In this document: positions 1-8,396 of the stretch, piece after piece
Layout: each line of letters starts with the position of its first letter
Position numbering within the stretch: the first letter of the stretch is position 1
Assembly: GCF_019336435.1 (NCBI RefSeq)
Contig: NZ_JAHWXQ010000002.1
Span: 124,001 to 188,000 of the forward strand
Direction: 5' to 3'
DNA length: 64,000 nt
From: Pontibacter populi
GTDB taxonomy: Bacteria; Bacteroidota; Bacteroidia; Cytophagales; Hymenobacteraceae
Translations under genes and position numbers: made by a program
The notes under the pieces: model-generated
Seen by the model: the letters and a program-made list of their open reading frames with translations, nothing else
Told to the model about the DNA's origin: nothing
Databases searched by the model: none

Positions 1-672
1 TTCTTCATCGGACTTATTGCGAAGCAGGTCCAGGAGACCGTTTTCAGAATAAAACCTTTTGCCGTTGAAGTTTATAGTTAAGCCGGCATTCAGGTATACA
101 TAGTTCCAGATCTGGTTCTCTAAGTATTCCGGGTTAAACTGGTAGTTCTTAAAGATAGTATCGTCCGGCGTAAAAATGGTAAGCGTACCATTGCGCTGCG
201 ACGAATCCTGTATCTCTATATCTTCTGTTATGACGCCGCGCTCAAACTCGGCCGCTTTCACCTTACCATCGCGCACCGACTGAATACGGAAGTAGCTGGA
301 AAGGGCGTTCACCGCTTTGGTACCTACCCCGTTCAGACCAACCGATTTCTGAAAAGCTTTGCTGTCGTATTTACCACCGGTATTGATCTTGCTAACGCAG
401 TCGATCACTTTACCCAGCGGAATACCACGGCCATAGTCGCGCACCTGTACCTTGTGGTCTGAAATTTTGATGTCGATGGTCTTACCATAACCCATCACGT
501 GTTCGTCAATGGAGTTATCGATTACCTCTTTCACCAGAATATAAATACCGTCATCGGCCGAAGAACCGTCTCCCAACTTGCCGATGTACATACCAGGTCG
601 TAACCTGATGTGCTCGCGCGGCTCCAGCGAGCGAATGCTGTCTTCGTTATAATTGTGCTCTAACTCTGCCAT
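1..672 (-). CDS. parE: DNA topoisomerase IV subunit B (5' part only)
   Basis: ATPase subunit of topoisomerase IV, which unlinks daughter chromosomes together with ParC. The 224 codons present cover the N-terminal GHKL ATPase domain: the motif RPGMYIG near residue 29, the ATP/Mg-binding stretch [10 protein letters not shown] near residue 52, and the glycine-rich lid ending in [14 protein letters not shown] near 120. The opening [12 protein letters not shown] followed by [13 protein letters not shown] matches the Bacteroidota ParE form rather than GyrB (which has EAVRKRPAMYIG). The gene runs off the left edge, so the transducer and TOPRIM domains are not visible. Start ATG is at 670-672 on the minus strand. 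It is divergent from the AI-2E transporter across an AT-rich spacer. Confidence 0.9.
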   Translation of the reverse strand, partial: MAELEHNYNEDSIRSLEPREHIRLRPGMYIGKLGDGSSADDGIYILVKEVIDNSIDEHVMGYGKTIDIKISDHKVQVRDYGRGIPLGKVIDCVSKINTGGKYDSKAFQKSVGLNGVGTKAVNALSSYFRIQSVRDGKVKAAEFERGVITEDIEIQDSSQRNGTLTIFTPDDTIFKNYQFNPEYLENQIWNYVYLNAGLTINFNGKRFYSENGLLDLLRNKSDEE

Positions 673-1007
673 TCTGTAAGCGTAAGTGTATTTGTTTCGA
701 TGGAATTACTCGGAAATATAGGAAATATAAGAGACAAGATGCAATATTAGTTCCTGCAATTGCCGATCCGCAAATTAATGAAAATAATTACTAAAATTTT
801 TAGTTTTTACTTATTAGCATAAGTAGCTACTGCTTATACTATAGAATATACAACTATAAATCGGTGCTTACAGTTCATAAAAACAGAGGTTTTTAAAAGA
901 ATAATTTAACTAATATTTTTAGCATAAATATATACTAAAATTTGTATATTGGTAGCCTGCAAGAATACTAAATATGCTTGAGGCGTACTAGCTTTATAAT
1001 CTGCTCC
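673..1007. other. AT-rich divergent spacer
   Basis: This 335-bp spacer lies between parE (leftward) and the AI-2E transporter (rightward) and should hold both promoters. It is strongly AT-rich with runs such as CTAATATTTTTAGC and one AACTATA site near 850. I find no exact TAnnTTTG box; CTAAAATTTG near 937 has one extra base. No RNA gene or open frame was recognised. Confidence 0.5.
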
Positions 1008-2165
1008 ATGGAAATAAAATTACCTGACTATCTAAAGTATACCATCATCATCCTTGGTATCATCCTGCTCATCTGGCTTATGCAAATGTTTAAGTCGGTG
1101 CTGGTGCCTTTCGCGTTTGCGATGTTATTTGCCATGCTTTTGCTGCCACTAGTGCATGATCTGGAGAAAAAAGTAAAGATCCCACGCCCGCTCGCCATAC
1201 TATTGAGTCTTGTGCTGGTAGTAGCAGTACTCGGTATGGTGGTCTGGTTTATTTCGGTGCAGGTGTTAAGCCTCACTTCCGAGCTTGACACAATAGGCAA
1301 TAATGTCGGCGATCTGGTAGATAAGGTGCAGCTCTTTCTGTTCAATAAGTTTGGTATAGTACCCTCGAACAGAAGTGACCTGGTGCGTAATGCCATTGGT
1401 AGCCTGCAGGATATTGCCACTTCCTTTCTGGGAAATACCATTTCCATGACCACAGGCGCAATCGCAGCCTTTACTATTGTGCCAATCTTCGTTTTCTGCC
1501 TGCTTTACTACCGCGACCACCTGCAGCAGTTCATGTTCCAGTTTGTGGCAAAAGACCGCCGTAGCAGCGTTATTCAGACAGTAACCAATATACAGCAAGT
1601 GGTGCAAAGCTACATTTCAGGGTTGATGATCGTAATCGTGATCGTTTCGTTGCTGAACTCAGCCGGCCTGCTTTTTCTGGGTGTAAAATATGCTATCTTC
1701 TTCGGCATTTTCGCCTCCATCCTGACGATCATTCCTTATATCGGTATCCTGATCGGAGCTTTGTTGCCGGCACTATTTACACTGGCTGCTACAGGCCATC
1801 TTATCGATGCAGTGCTGGTGGTGTTTGTCTTTATGTTCGTTCAGTTCCTGGAAGGTAACTTCATAACCCCTCTTATAGTTGGCTCTAAAGTGAGCATTAA
1901 CCCGTTTGCGGCTATAGTTGCTTTGCTTGTTGGCGGTGAGATCTGGGGTGCTGCCGGCATGATTCTGTCTATCCCGTTAATTGCGATACTGAAAGTTATG
2001 TTTGATGCCTATGAGCCTCTAAAGCCTTTCGGATTTCTGTTGGCGGATATTGACGATGTGGCTCCTAAAAAGCATGCAAAAGTCACCAACTGGTTTATGG
2101 AGATCTGGAACGGGTTAGGGCGTGGCAAACGCAAAGATGACGAAGACCAGAACAAGGCCGCTTAA
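1008..2165 (+). CDS. AI-2E family transporter (membrane permease)
   Basis: Integral membrane protein of the AI-2E/PerM exporter family (Pfam PF01594). Members have been linked to autoinducer-2 export or Na+/H+ exchange, but the substrate here cannot be told. About eight hydrophobic segments are seen: two right at the N-terminus, one near residues 65-85, one near 155, then a C-terminal block of four or more from about 205 to 335. The family-typical C-terminal LEGNFITPLIVGSKVSINP segment is present at about 280-300. The tail is charged (KRKDDEDQ). The ATG at 1008 is preferred; an upstream in-frame TTG at 978 would add ten residues not typical of the family. It stands alone; the next gene begins 60 bp downstream. 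Confidence 0.88.
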   Translation: MEIKLPDYLKYTIIILGIILLIWLMQMFKSVLVPFAFAMLFAMLLLPLVHDLEKKVKIPRPLAILLSLVLVVAVLGMVVWFISVQVLSLTSELDTIGNNVGDLVDKVQLFLFNKFGIVPSNRSDLVRNAIGSLQDIATSFLGNTISMTTGAIAAFTIVPIFVFCLLYYRDHLQQFMFQFVAKDRRSSVIQTVTNIQQVVQSYISGLMIVIVIVSLLNSAGLLFLGVKYAIFFGIFASILTIIPYIGILIGALLPALFTLAATGHLIDAVLVVFVFMFVQFLEGNFITPLIVGSKVSINPFAAIVALLVGGEIWGAAGMILSIPLIAILKVMFDAYEPLKPFGFLLADIDDVAPKKHAKVTNWFMEIWNGLGRGKRKDDEDQNKAA

Positions 2166-2225
2166 GCAACTATAGTTGCGCCCTGTGCTAACCAAATTTG
2201 CAGACTTTATAGTTAGAAATACAAT

Positions 2226-3731
2226 TTGAAACGGATTACTAAAAATATTGGTTTAAGAGAAGAGCTGCCTGCACCTGCCGGCACCACCAACGAAACAGAC
2301 CTAAATCCGAGTCATTTGTACGCGATAATTGACATTGAGACAACAGGCGGACAGCCTGCTCAGGACAAGATAACAGAGATTGCAATTTTTATACATGACG
2401 GGCAGAAGGTCGTGGATAAATATAATACCCTAATAAATCCGCAGCGGCCTATCCCCTATTTTATAACCCAGCTTACCGGCATTTCGGACGAGATGGTGCA
2501 GGATGCGCCTAAGTTTTATGAAGTAGCCAAAGAGATTGTGGAGTTTACGGAAGGTAAAGTGTTTGTGGCGCATAACGTGCGTTTTGACTACTCCTTCATT
2601 AAAAAAGAATTTGCCGATCTGGGTTATACCTTTCAGCGCAAAACGCTTTGCACCGTGCGCCTGAGTCGTGCCCTGATTCCGGGCCTGCCATCCTATAGTT
2701 TGGGTAAACTCTGCAAAAGTATAGACATAGACCTGAAACAACGCCACCGTGCCATCGGAGATGCCGAAGCAACTGCAGTGCTTTTTGATAAGCTGATCAA
2801 GATCAACCGCCCGGTGGTGGATGGCAATATGCACATGGCTGCTGAAAACACGTCGCAGTTGCTGAAACAGGAAATAAAAACATCGTTGCTGCCACCTAAC
2901 ATCAGTAAAGAGCAGGTTGATAATCTGCCTATGGTTCCGGGGGTATATTATTTCCATAATGAGGCCGGCGAAGTGATCTATGTTGGCAAAAGCATCAATA
3001 TCAAAAAGCGCATTATCCAGCACTTTAACATCGATTATAAGAGCCGCAAATCGTTAGATTTTAAGAACAACATTGCAGACATTACTTATGAGCTAATGGG
3101 TAATGAACTGGTGGCTTTGCTGTTTGAATCGGCGGAGATAAAGCGCATGAAACCTTTTTACAACCGTCAGCAACGCCGCAGTGTGTTTAATACCGGCATA
3201 TTCGTTTACGAAGACGAAAAAGGCTACAAGCGACTGACATATGGCAGCATCAATAAGGCAGATAATATTAGCATGACGCCCCTTATTGCGTTATCAAACC
3301 ATTATAAAGCAAAGGGTTTTCTGTACCATAAAGTGAGCAAATTTAACCTGTGCCAGAAACTTTGCGACCTTTATAAGACCACTGGCGCGTGCTTCGACTA
3401 CCAGGTGCACCAATGCAACGGTGCTTGTATTGGCAAGGAAAAACCCGAAACCTATAACGTGCGCGTAAATGCAGCTATAGACTCCATCACCTACGAGCAC
3501 AACAGCTTTGTAATTACAAGCAAAGGCCGTGAGCCTGGCGAGCGAACTATAGTCGTAGTAGAACACGGCACTTACCTGGGTTTCGGCTTTGTAGATGATA
3601 CCTTCTCAGCCAGCTCCCTCGAAGATTTTAAAAGTGCCATTACCCGCTATAACGATAATAAAGATGTGCAGCAGATCATCCGCAACCACATGCGCACCAA
3701 ACACAAAGACAAAGTGATAGTCTTTGATTAG
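2226..3731 (+). CDS. DEDDh exonuclease fused to GIY-YIG endonuclease domain
   Basis: Two nuclease modules in one chain. The N-terminal part is a DnaQ-like 3'-5' exonuclease of the DEDDh class: D36-I-E38 in DIETTG, D121 in HNVRFDYS, and H174/D179 in HRAIGDAEA. The second part, from about residue 233, is a UvrC-type GIY-YIG domain with GVYYF at 239-243 and YVGKS at 252-256. The region that follows has four cysteines in the pattern C..C..C..C around residues 378-400. The same fusion occurs in other bacteria (the mycobacterial Rv2191 type), where a role in DNA repair is suspected. The start is a TTG at 2226; no in-frame ATG lies before the exonuclease motif. A strong terminator follows. Confidence 0.85.
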   Translation: MKRITKNIGLREELPAPAGTTNETDLNPSHLYAIIDIETTGGQPAQDKITEIAIFIHDGQKVVDKYNTLINPQRPIPYFITQLTGISDEMVQDAPKFYEVAKEIVEFTEGKVFVAHNVRFDYSFIKKEFADLGYTFQRKTLCTVRLSRALIPGLPSYSLGKLCKSIDIDLKQRHRAIGDAEATAVLFDKLIKINRPVVDGNMHMAAENTSQLLKQEIKTSLLPPNISKEQVDNLPMVPGVYYFHNEAGEVIYVGKSINIKKRIIQHFNIDYKSRKSLDFKNNIADITYELMGNELVALLFESAEIKRMKPFYNRQQRRSVFNTGIFVYEDEKGYKRLTYGSINKADNISMTPLIALSNHYKAKGFLYHKVSKFNLCQKLCDLYKTTGACFDYQVHQCNGACIGKEKPETYNVRVNAAIDSITYEHNSFVITSKGREPGERTIVVVEHGTYLGFGFVDDTFSASSLEDFKSAITRYNDNKDVQQIIRNHMRTKHKDKVIVFD

Positions 3732-3780
3732 TTTAAGAGTTTGGGAGTTAAAGAGTTAATGAAGTCCAATTCAAACGAAT

Positions 3781-3824
3781 AAAAGGAAAAGCCTGTAACT
3801 ATAAGCTTACAGGCTTTTCCTTTT
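3781..3824 (+). terminator. Rho-independent terminator after the exonuclease gene
   Basis: Perfect inverted repeat with arms AAAAGGAAAAGCCTGTAA and its complement, an 8-nt loop containing AACTATAA spill-over, and a T-rich end. It lies 50 bp after the stop codon. Confidence 0.8.
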
Positions 3825-3850
3825 AAACACAGCTTTATAAATCACCAGAC

Positions 3851-3938
3851 TTTCTAACCTTCTAATTTTTTAACTTTCTAACTTCTCAACCTTCTAACTT
3901 TCTAACTCCTAAACTCTATAACTCGCAAACTCTCTAAC
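3851..3938. repeat. Degenerate octanucleotide tract (11 units)
   Basis: 88 bp that divide exactly into eleven 8-nt units ending in AAC (one ends in AAT): for example TTTCTAAC, CTTCTAAT, TTTTTAAC, TTCTCAAC, TCCTAAAC, TCGCAAAC. The first five positions vary but stay pyrimidine-rich. A GTT-type counterpart (gagtttgggagttaaagagtt) lies just after the preceding stop at 3738-3760, in inverse orientation. Confidence 0.8.
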
Positions 3939-4025
3939 TTCCTTGTTTGTTTCTTGCCTTTAATTTTCTTATTCTCGTTGATTAATGATTCAGAGTAAAA
4001 AATCCCTTTTAAATACTTAAAATTC

Positions 4026-5096
4026 ATGGAAAAAAGATTCAGACCAGGTGTTTTGTTTGGCGATGAAGTGAACGAACTGTTCCGTTATGCCAACGAAAAT
4101 AAGTTTGCCTTGCCGGCAGTTAACGTGATCGGTACAAATTCTGTAAACGCGGTACTGGAAACGGCCAAGGCAGTAAACTCGCCGGTTATTATACAATTCT
4201 CGCACGGTGGTGCCCAGTTCTTTGCCGGCAAAGGGTTAGATAACGAGAACCAGAAAGCCGCTATAGCTGGTGCTGTTTCGGGAGCGCAACACGTGCATCT
4301 GATGGCCGAAGCCTACGGTGTGCCGGTTATTTTACACACCGACCATGCCGCTAAAAAGCTACTTCCCTGGATAGACGGACTACTGGATGCAGGCGAAAAG
4401 TTTTATAAGCAGAATGGCAAGCCACTTTATAGTTCGCACATGCTCGATTTATCGGAAGAAGAGATAAAAGAGAACATCGAAACCTGCGCCAGCTACCTGC
4501 AGCGTATGGATAAAATAGGCATGACCGTAGAAATTGAGTTAGGCGTAACAGGTGGCGAAGAAGATGGCGTGGATAACACCGGCGTTGACAGCTCCCGTTT
4601 ATACACCCAGCCCGAAGAAGTAGCCTATGCTTACGAAGAACTGAAAAAGATCAGCGAACGCTTTACGATAGCTGCTGCGTTTGGTAACGTGCATGGGGTT
4701 TACAAACCTGGTAACGTTGAGCTTCGCCCGGAGATCCTGAAAAACTCACAGGATTATATCCAGAAGAAATACAGCACAGGCGTTAACCCGGTAAACTTTG
4801 TTTTCCATGGTGGCTCCGGTTCCGAGAAAGCTAAGATTACGGAAGCTATTGGCTATGGCGCTATTAAAATGAACATCGATACAGATATGCAGTGGGCTTT
4901 CTGGGATGGGGTTAAAAATTACTACGAAGGCAAGAGAGACTATCTGCAGGCTCAGCTCGGTAACCCGGAAGGTGCAGACTCACCGAACAAGAAATATTAC
5001 GACCCAAGAGTTTGGCTACGCAAAGGCGAAGAGAACTTTATTGCCCGTCTGAAAGAAGCGTTTGAAGACCTGAATTGCATGAACAGAAATGCATAA
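4026..5096 (+). CDS. fbaA: Class II fructose-bisphosphate aldolase
   Basis: Cleaves fructose 1,6-bisphosphate to dihydroxyacetone phosphate and glyceraldehyde 3-phosphate in cytosolic glycolysis and gluconeogenesis. At 356 residues it has class IIA length. Zinc and substrate motifs are seen in order: HTDHAAKK near residue 105, EIELGVTGGEEDGVDN near 172, GNVHGVYKPG near 220, FHGGSGS near 260 and the phosphate-binding NIDTDMQWAF near 284. The ATG start fits the family N-terminus. A terminator follows and otsB converges from the other side. Only one TATAGTT site lies in the gene (near 4433), fewer than in most genes here. Confidence 0.95.
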   Translation: MEKRFRPGVLFGDEVNELFRYANENKFALPAVNVIGTNSVNAVLETAKAVNSPVIIQFSHGGAQFFAGKGLDNENQKAAIAGAVSGAQHVHLMAEAYGVPVILHTDHAAKKLLPWIDGLLDAGEKFYKQNGKPLYSSHMLDLSEEEIKENIETCASYLQRMDKIGMTVEIELGVTGGEEDGVDNTGVDSSRLYTQPEEVAYAYEELKKISERFTIAAAFGNVHGVYKPGNVELRPEILKNSQDYIQKKYSTGVNPVNFVFHGGSGSEKAKITEAIGYGAIKMNIDTDMQWAFWDGVKNYYEGKRDYLQAQLGNPEGADSPNKKYYDPRVWLRKGEENFIARLKEAFEDLNCMNRNA

Positions 5097-5118
5097 CAAC
5101 TATAAACTATAGTTACAG

Positions 5119-5149
5119 AAAAAGGTGAAGCTTCGGCTTCACCTTTTTT
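5119..5149. terminator. Terminator between fbaA and otsB
   Basis: Hairpin AAAGGTGAAGC-TTCG-GCTTCACCTTT with T-run on the plus strand and A-run on the left, so it may serve both convergent genes. Identical 17-bp copies of aactataaactatagtt flank it at 5098-5114 and 5169-5185; the second contains the otsB stop codon. Confidence 0.85.
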
Positions 5150-5177
5150 ATTTGGACGGGAGTACCGCAACTATAAA

Positions 5178-6017
5178 CTATAGTTGAGCTTCCCGATTAC
5201 TTTTTGCTAAGTATGTCAGTTGCTGTAGAAAAGCCTTTACGTCTTCCACATCTTTTAAACTATAGCTGGCAGCAGTTTTATCATCGTGAGCTCCAACCAG
5301 TACTCCTACTCCCATTTCCTGCAGCGAGGCAAAAGCATCTTCGTCGGTAATATCGTCCCCGATGTAGATCGGTACCACGTCAGGTTTGTTCAGTTCCAAT
5401 GCATCTAACAGCCATAAAACCGCCTTACCTTTATGCCAGTCCAGGTTGGGTTTTAATTCATATATCTTTTTGCCAAGCCCCTTTTTTAACTGCGGGAACC
5501 GGCTTAAAACGCTATCGACGGCCTTCTCAACTATAGCTACTTTTTCCTCGGCCACATTTCTGTAATGCACGGCTATGGCGTACCTTTTTCGCTCTACTAT
5601 AGCACCCTGTATGTCTTTAAGTTCATCCTGGAGCAGCTTATCTACTTCATCCAGAATGGGTAAAGCTTCTGCTGCTCCTCCGGGTTCTGTGTGCATACCA
5701 TCCGGACCTGAAATATCGAACCCATGAGACCCGGCATAATACAGGTTATCGAGTTGTACCAGTTGCTGCACATTTTGCCGGTCGCGCCCACTAACTATAG
5801 CAACCGGGCAAACCGCGGCCAGTTCTGCTAAAACGTCACGCATCTCAGGACTCAGCACAGCCATTTCAGGTTGCTTAACGATGGGCGTCAGGCAGCCGTC
5901 GTAATCCAGGAAAACGGCAGGTGTTTTATTTTCCAGTAGCTTGTTCAGATGGTTACTTACAGATGGCAGTTCAGATGCTTCGCGTTTCTGTATTTCGGTG
6001 CGGGAAAGATTTGTCAT
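5178..6017 (-). CDS. otsB: Trehalose-6-phosphate phosphatase
   Basis: HAD-superfamily phosphatase that dephosphorylates trehalose 6-phosphate, the last step of OtsA/OtsB trehalose synthesis. Motif I is DYDGCLTPI near residue 38; motif II IVSGRDRQNVQ near 80; motif IV GDDITDEDAF near 215. The length of 279 residues from the ATG at 6017 fits OtsB; an in-frame ATG at 6092 would add 25 residues that do not look like the family. No otsA is seen next to it. The stop codon lies inside a TATAGTT motif. Confidence 0.88.
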   Translation of the reverse strand: MTNLSRTEIQKREASELPSVSNHLNKLLENKTPAVFLDYDGCLTPIVKQPEMAVLSPEMRDVLAELAAVCPVAIVSGRDRQNVQQLVQLDNLYYAGSHGFDISGPDGMHTEPGGAAEALPILDEVDKLLQDELKDIQGAIVERKRYAIAVHYRNVAEEKVAIVEKAVDSVLSRFPQLKKGLGKKIYELKPNLDWHKGKAVLWLLDALELNKPDVVPIYIGDDITDEDAFASLQEMGVGVLVGAHDDKTAASYSLKDVEDVKAFLQQLTYLAKSNREAQL

Positions 6018-6180
6018 AATTTTTTCAGATGGAATAACCCGGATGATAAGGTCAGAACCTTGTAGTTTAAATACTTTGGTTTTAGTAGTCAAACTATAGT
6101 TAGGTCCAGCGCCAATTAAAGTGAAAGGTTCTCACATACTACCGTTTATTTTCCGGGCGGTTGCAGAATAGTTTTGGATT

Positions 6181-6251
6181 TATAGTTTCAGGTTTATCTT
6201 TCGTAGCGACTACTGTTGCCAAGTGGCCATAAAGATAAACCTGAAACTATA
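6181..6251. repeat. 21-bp perfect inverted repeat, 27-nt centre
   Basis: Arms tatagtttcaggtttatcttt and its exact complement are separated by about 27 nt, and each arm ends in a TATAGTT motif. It lies downstream of the small minus-strand gene at 6357-6542 and upstream of otsB, so it may end transcription of the small gene, but neither side has a clear T-run. Confidence 0.7.
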
Positions 6252-6356
6252 ACTCCGGCTTCTCTTATGATCTGGTGCAAACTAGTGTTTAGTAAAATTT
6301 ATTCTCTTAACTATAGTAAACTGCAAGAGCCACTGCACCTCAAGTTAAACTATAGT

Positions 6357-6542
6357 TTAGGGAATGCCTTCTGTGCGCTCATGTGGCGGAATATCAGGAC
6401 CTTGCTCAGGTCTTGTATTACGATGGGCACCTCCAACGCCATGTGCTTTTGGTTGTGGCGGCAGGCGTTTCCCATCATCTTCCCGAAGGATCTGCTTCTT
6501 TCCAGCATTACTGGTCTTATCGTTTTTCTCGTCTTGTTTCAT
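6357..6542 (-). CDS. Small hydrophilic protein of unknown function
   Basis: 61 residues, no cysteine, no hydrophobic stretch. The first third is charged (MKQDEKNDKTSNAGKK), the rest is rich in Pro, Arg, Gly and His and ends HERTEGIP. I do not recognise a family. It is kept because the composition is non-random, the codon use is regular and it fills an otherwise empty 700-bp gap. The two plus-strand frames over the same DNA encode Trp/Cys/Phe-rich strings and look like shadows. Likely disordered. Confidence 0.55.
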   Translation of the reverse strand: MKQDEKNDKTSNAGKKQILREDDGKRLPPQPKAHGVGGAHRNTRPEQGPDIPPHERTEGIP

Positions 6543-6737
6543 AGCTTTTCGGTTACTTGTTCTTAGTTTTATGCACTCACATTACTTGTCATATCTATTC
6601 TCATACGGTACTTTGCAACATCGGTAAACTATACGGCCTTGTTCTGTAAATTAAACCTTAGCTTTAATCGTAACTAATAATATCAAAACAGAGTAGTTGA
6701 GCCAAGTGTTTAACAGCTCACAAACACCTCATTTTCT

Positions 6738-8387
6738 ATGCTTAAAAATATATCACCCGTTACTACAAATGCCTGGCAAAAACTGCAGGCGCACTACAGC
6801 CATATTAAACCTCAAACCCTGCGCGACCTGTTTGCAAACGATCCGGAACGTTACCAGAAATTATCGCTGCAGTTCGAGGACTTTTTGTTTGACCTTTCTA
6901 AAAACAGGATAACAGACGAAACGCTGGACCTACTGGTAAACCTGGCAGAAGAAATGGAGTTATCAGCTGCCATTGAGAGCATGTACCGAGGAGATAAGAT
7001 AAACGTGACCGAAGACCGCGCGGTGCTGCATACAGCTTTACGAAACTTCAGTGATGCTGAGCTTCTGCTGGACGGTGAAAATATTCTGGAGGATGTGCGC
7101 CAGGTGCAGCAGCAAATGAAGACTTTCTGCAACAATATCCATAATGGTACACTGAAAGGCTTTACCGGCAAAAGATTCAGGCATATTGTGAACATTGGTA
7201 TTGGCGGTTCGCACCTGGGACCTCAGATGGTTTGCGAAGCCCTAAAAAGCTACCAGCAGCCTGACCTGGAAGTACATTTTATTTCGAATGTAGATGGCAC
7301 CGATGCAGCCGAAGTACTGAAAAGACTGGACCCGGAAACCACGCTTTTCATTATCGCCTCTAAGACATTTACCACCAAAGAAACTATAACCAACGCCCAC
7401 ACAGCCCGCAACTGGTTCCTGGAACATGCCAAAGACCAGGCACACGTGAGCAAGCACTTTGTGGCACTTTCTACCAACACGGCAGAGGTCGAAAAATTCG
7501 GGATCGCACCTGAAAACATTTTCCGTTTCTGGGATTGGGTAGGCGGACGGTTCTCGTTGTGGTCTGCCATTGGGTTATCTATTGCCTGTGCTGTTGGGTA
7601 TAACCGTTTCGAGGAATTGCTGCGTGGTGCCGAAGCCATGGACAAACATTTCAGACAGGCTCCTTTACGACAGAATGTGCCTGTGTTGATGGCCATGCTG
7701 AGCATCTGGTATACTAACTTCTTTAATTGCCAGACACATGCCATTCTACCTTATGACCAGTACATGCGCCTGCTACCGGAGTTTTTGCAACAGCTTTTAA
7801 TGGAAAGTAACGGCAAAAGCACTGACCGAAATGGCGAACAAGTAACTTATCAAACGCAGCCTGTCATATGGGGAGCAGCAGGTACCAATAGCCAGCATTC
7901 TTTCTTCCAGCTCATACACCAGGGAACCATACTTTTACCGTGTGATTTTATTGCAGCGGCGGTGAGCAACAACCCGGTTGGCGAGCATCAGGCATTACTC
8001 ATGTCAAATTATTTTGCCCAGACAGAAGCGCTAATGCGCGGCAAAAACCAGAAAGAAGTAAGAGCAGAACTGGAGCAGAAAAATATGAATTCAGAAGACC
8101 AGGAGAACCTGTTGCCGCACAAACTTTTCGAGGGGAATAAACCAACGACAAGCATCATGCTACGCCAGTTAACACCGTATAACCTGGGAGCTTTATTAGC
8201 GATGTACGAGCATAAAACCTTTGTGCAGGGCGTTATCTGGAACATCTATAGCTTTGATCAGTGGGGTGTGGAACTGGGTAAACAACTGGCCACCAGCATA
8301 GAGAAAGAACTGCTCAGCGATAAGCAGGCAGAACACGACGCATCAACCACAAACCTGATACAATACTACAAACAGTACAGTAACTAA
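6738..8387 (+). CDS. pgi: Glucose-6-phosphate isomerase
   Basis: Interconverts glucose 6-phosphate and fructose 6-phosphate. The 549 residues match the long (E. coli-like) PGI form. Family signatures: GIGGSHLGP near 155, SKTFTTKET near 208, WVGGRFSLWSAIG near 267, the catalytic Glu in MESNGKST near 355, the His in GTNSQHSFFQLIHQG near 385, and YEHKTFVQGVIWNIYSFDQWGVELGK near 495 with the catalytic Lys. ATG at 6738. The lipoprotein gene downstream begins 9 bp after the stop, so the two are probably cotranscribed. Confidence 0.95.
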   Translation: MLKNISPVTTNAWQKLQAHYSHIKPQTLRDLFANDPERYQKLSLQFEDFLFDLSKNRITDETLDLLVNLAEEMELSAAIESMYRGDKINVTEDRAVLHTALRNFSDAELLLDGENILEDVRQVQQQMKTFCNNIHNGTLKGFTGKRFRHIVNIGIGGSHLGPQMVCEALKSYQQPDLEVHFISNVDGTDAAEVLKRLDPETTLFIIASKTFTTKETITNAHTARNWFLEHAKDQAHVSKHFVALSTNTAEVEKFGIAPENIFRFWDWVGGRFSLWSAIGLSIACAVGYNRFEELLRGAEAMDKHFRQAPLRQNVPVLMAMLSIWYTNFFNCQTHAILPYDQYMRLLPEFLQQLLMESNGKSTDRNGEQVTYQTQPVIWGAAGTNSQHSFFQLIHQGTILLPCDFIAAAVSNNPVGEHQALLMSNYFAQTEALMRGKNQKEVRAELEQKNMNSEDQENLLPHKLFEGNKPTTSIMLRQLTPYNLGALLAMYEHKTFVQGVIWNIYSFDQWGVELGKQLATSIEKELLSDKQAEHDASTTNLIQYYKQYSN

Positions 8388-8396
8388 GCAGCAGGC

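Noticed and set aside
6216..6627. Two overlapping plus-strand frames (116 and 87 codons) over the small minus-strand gene
   Set aside because: Trp/Cys/Phe-rich, atypical composition and no family; the minus-strand frame has far more protein-like content.
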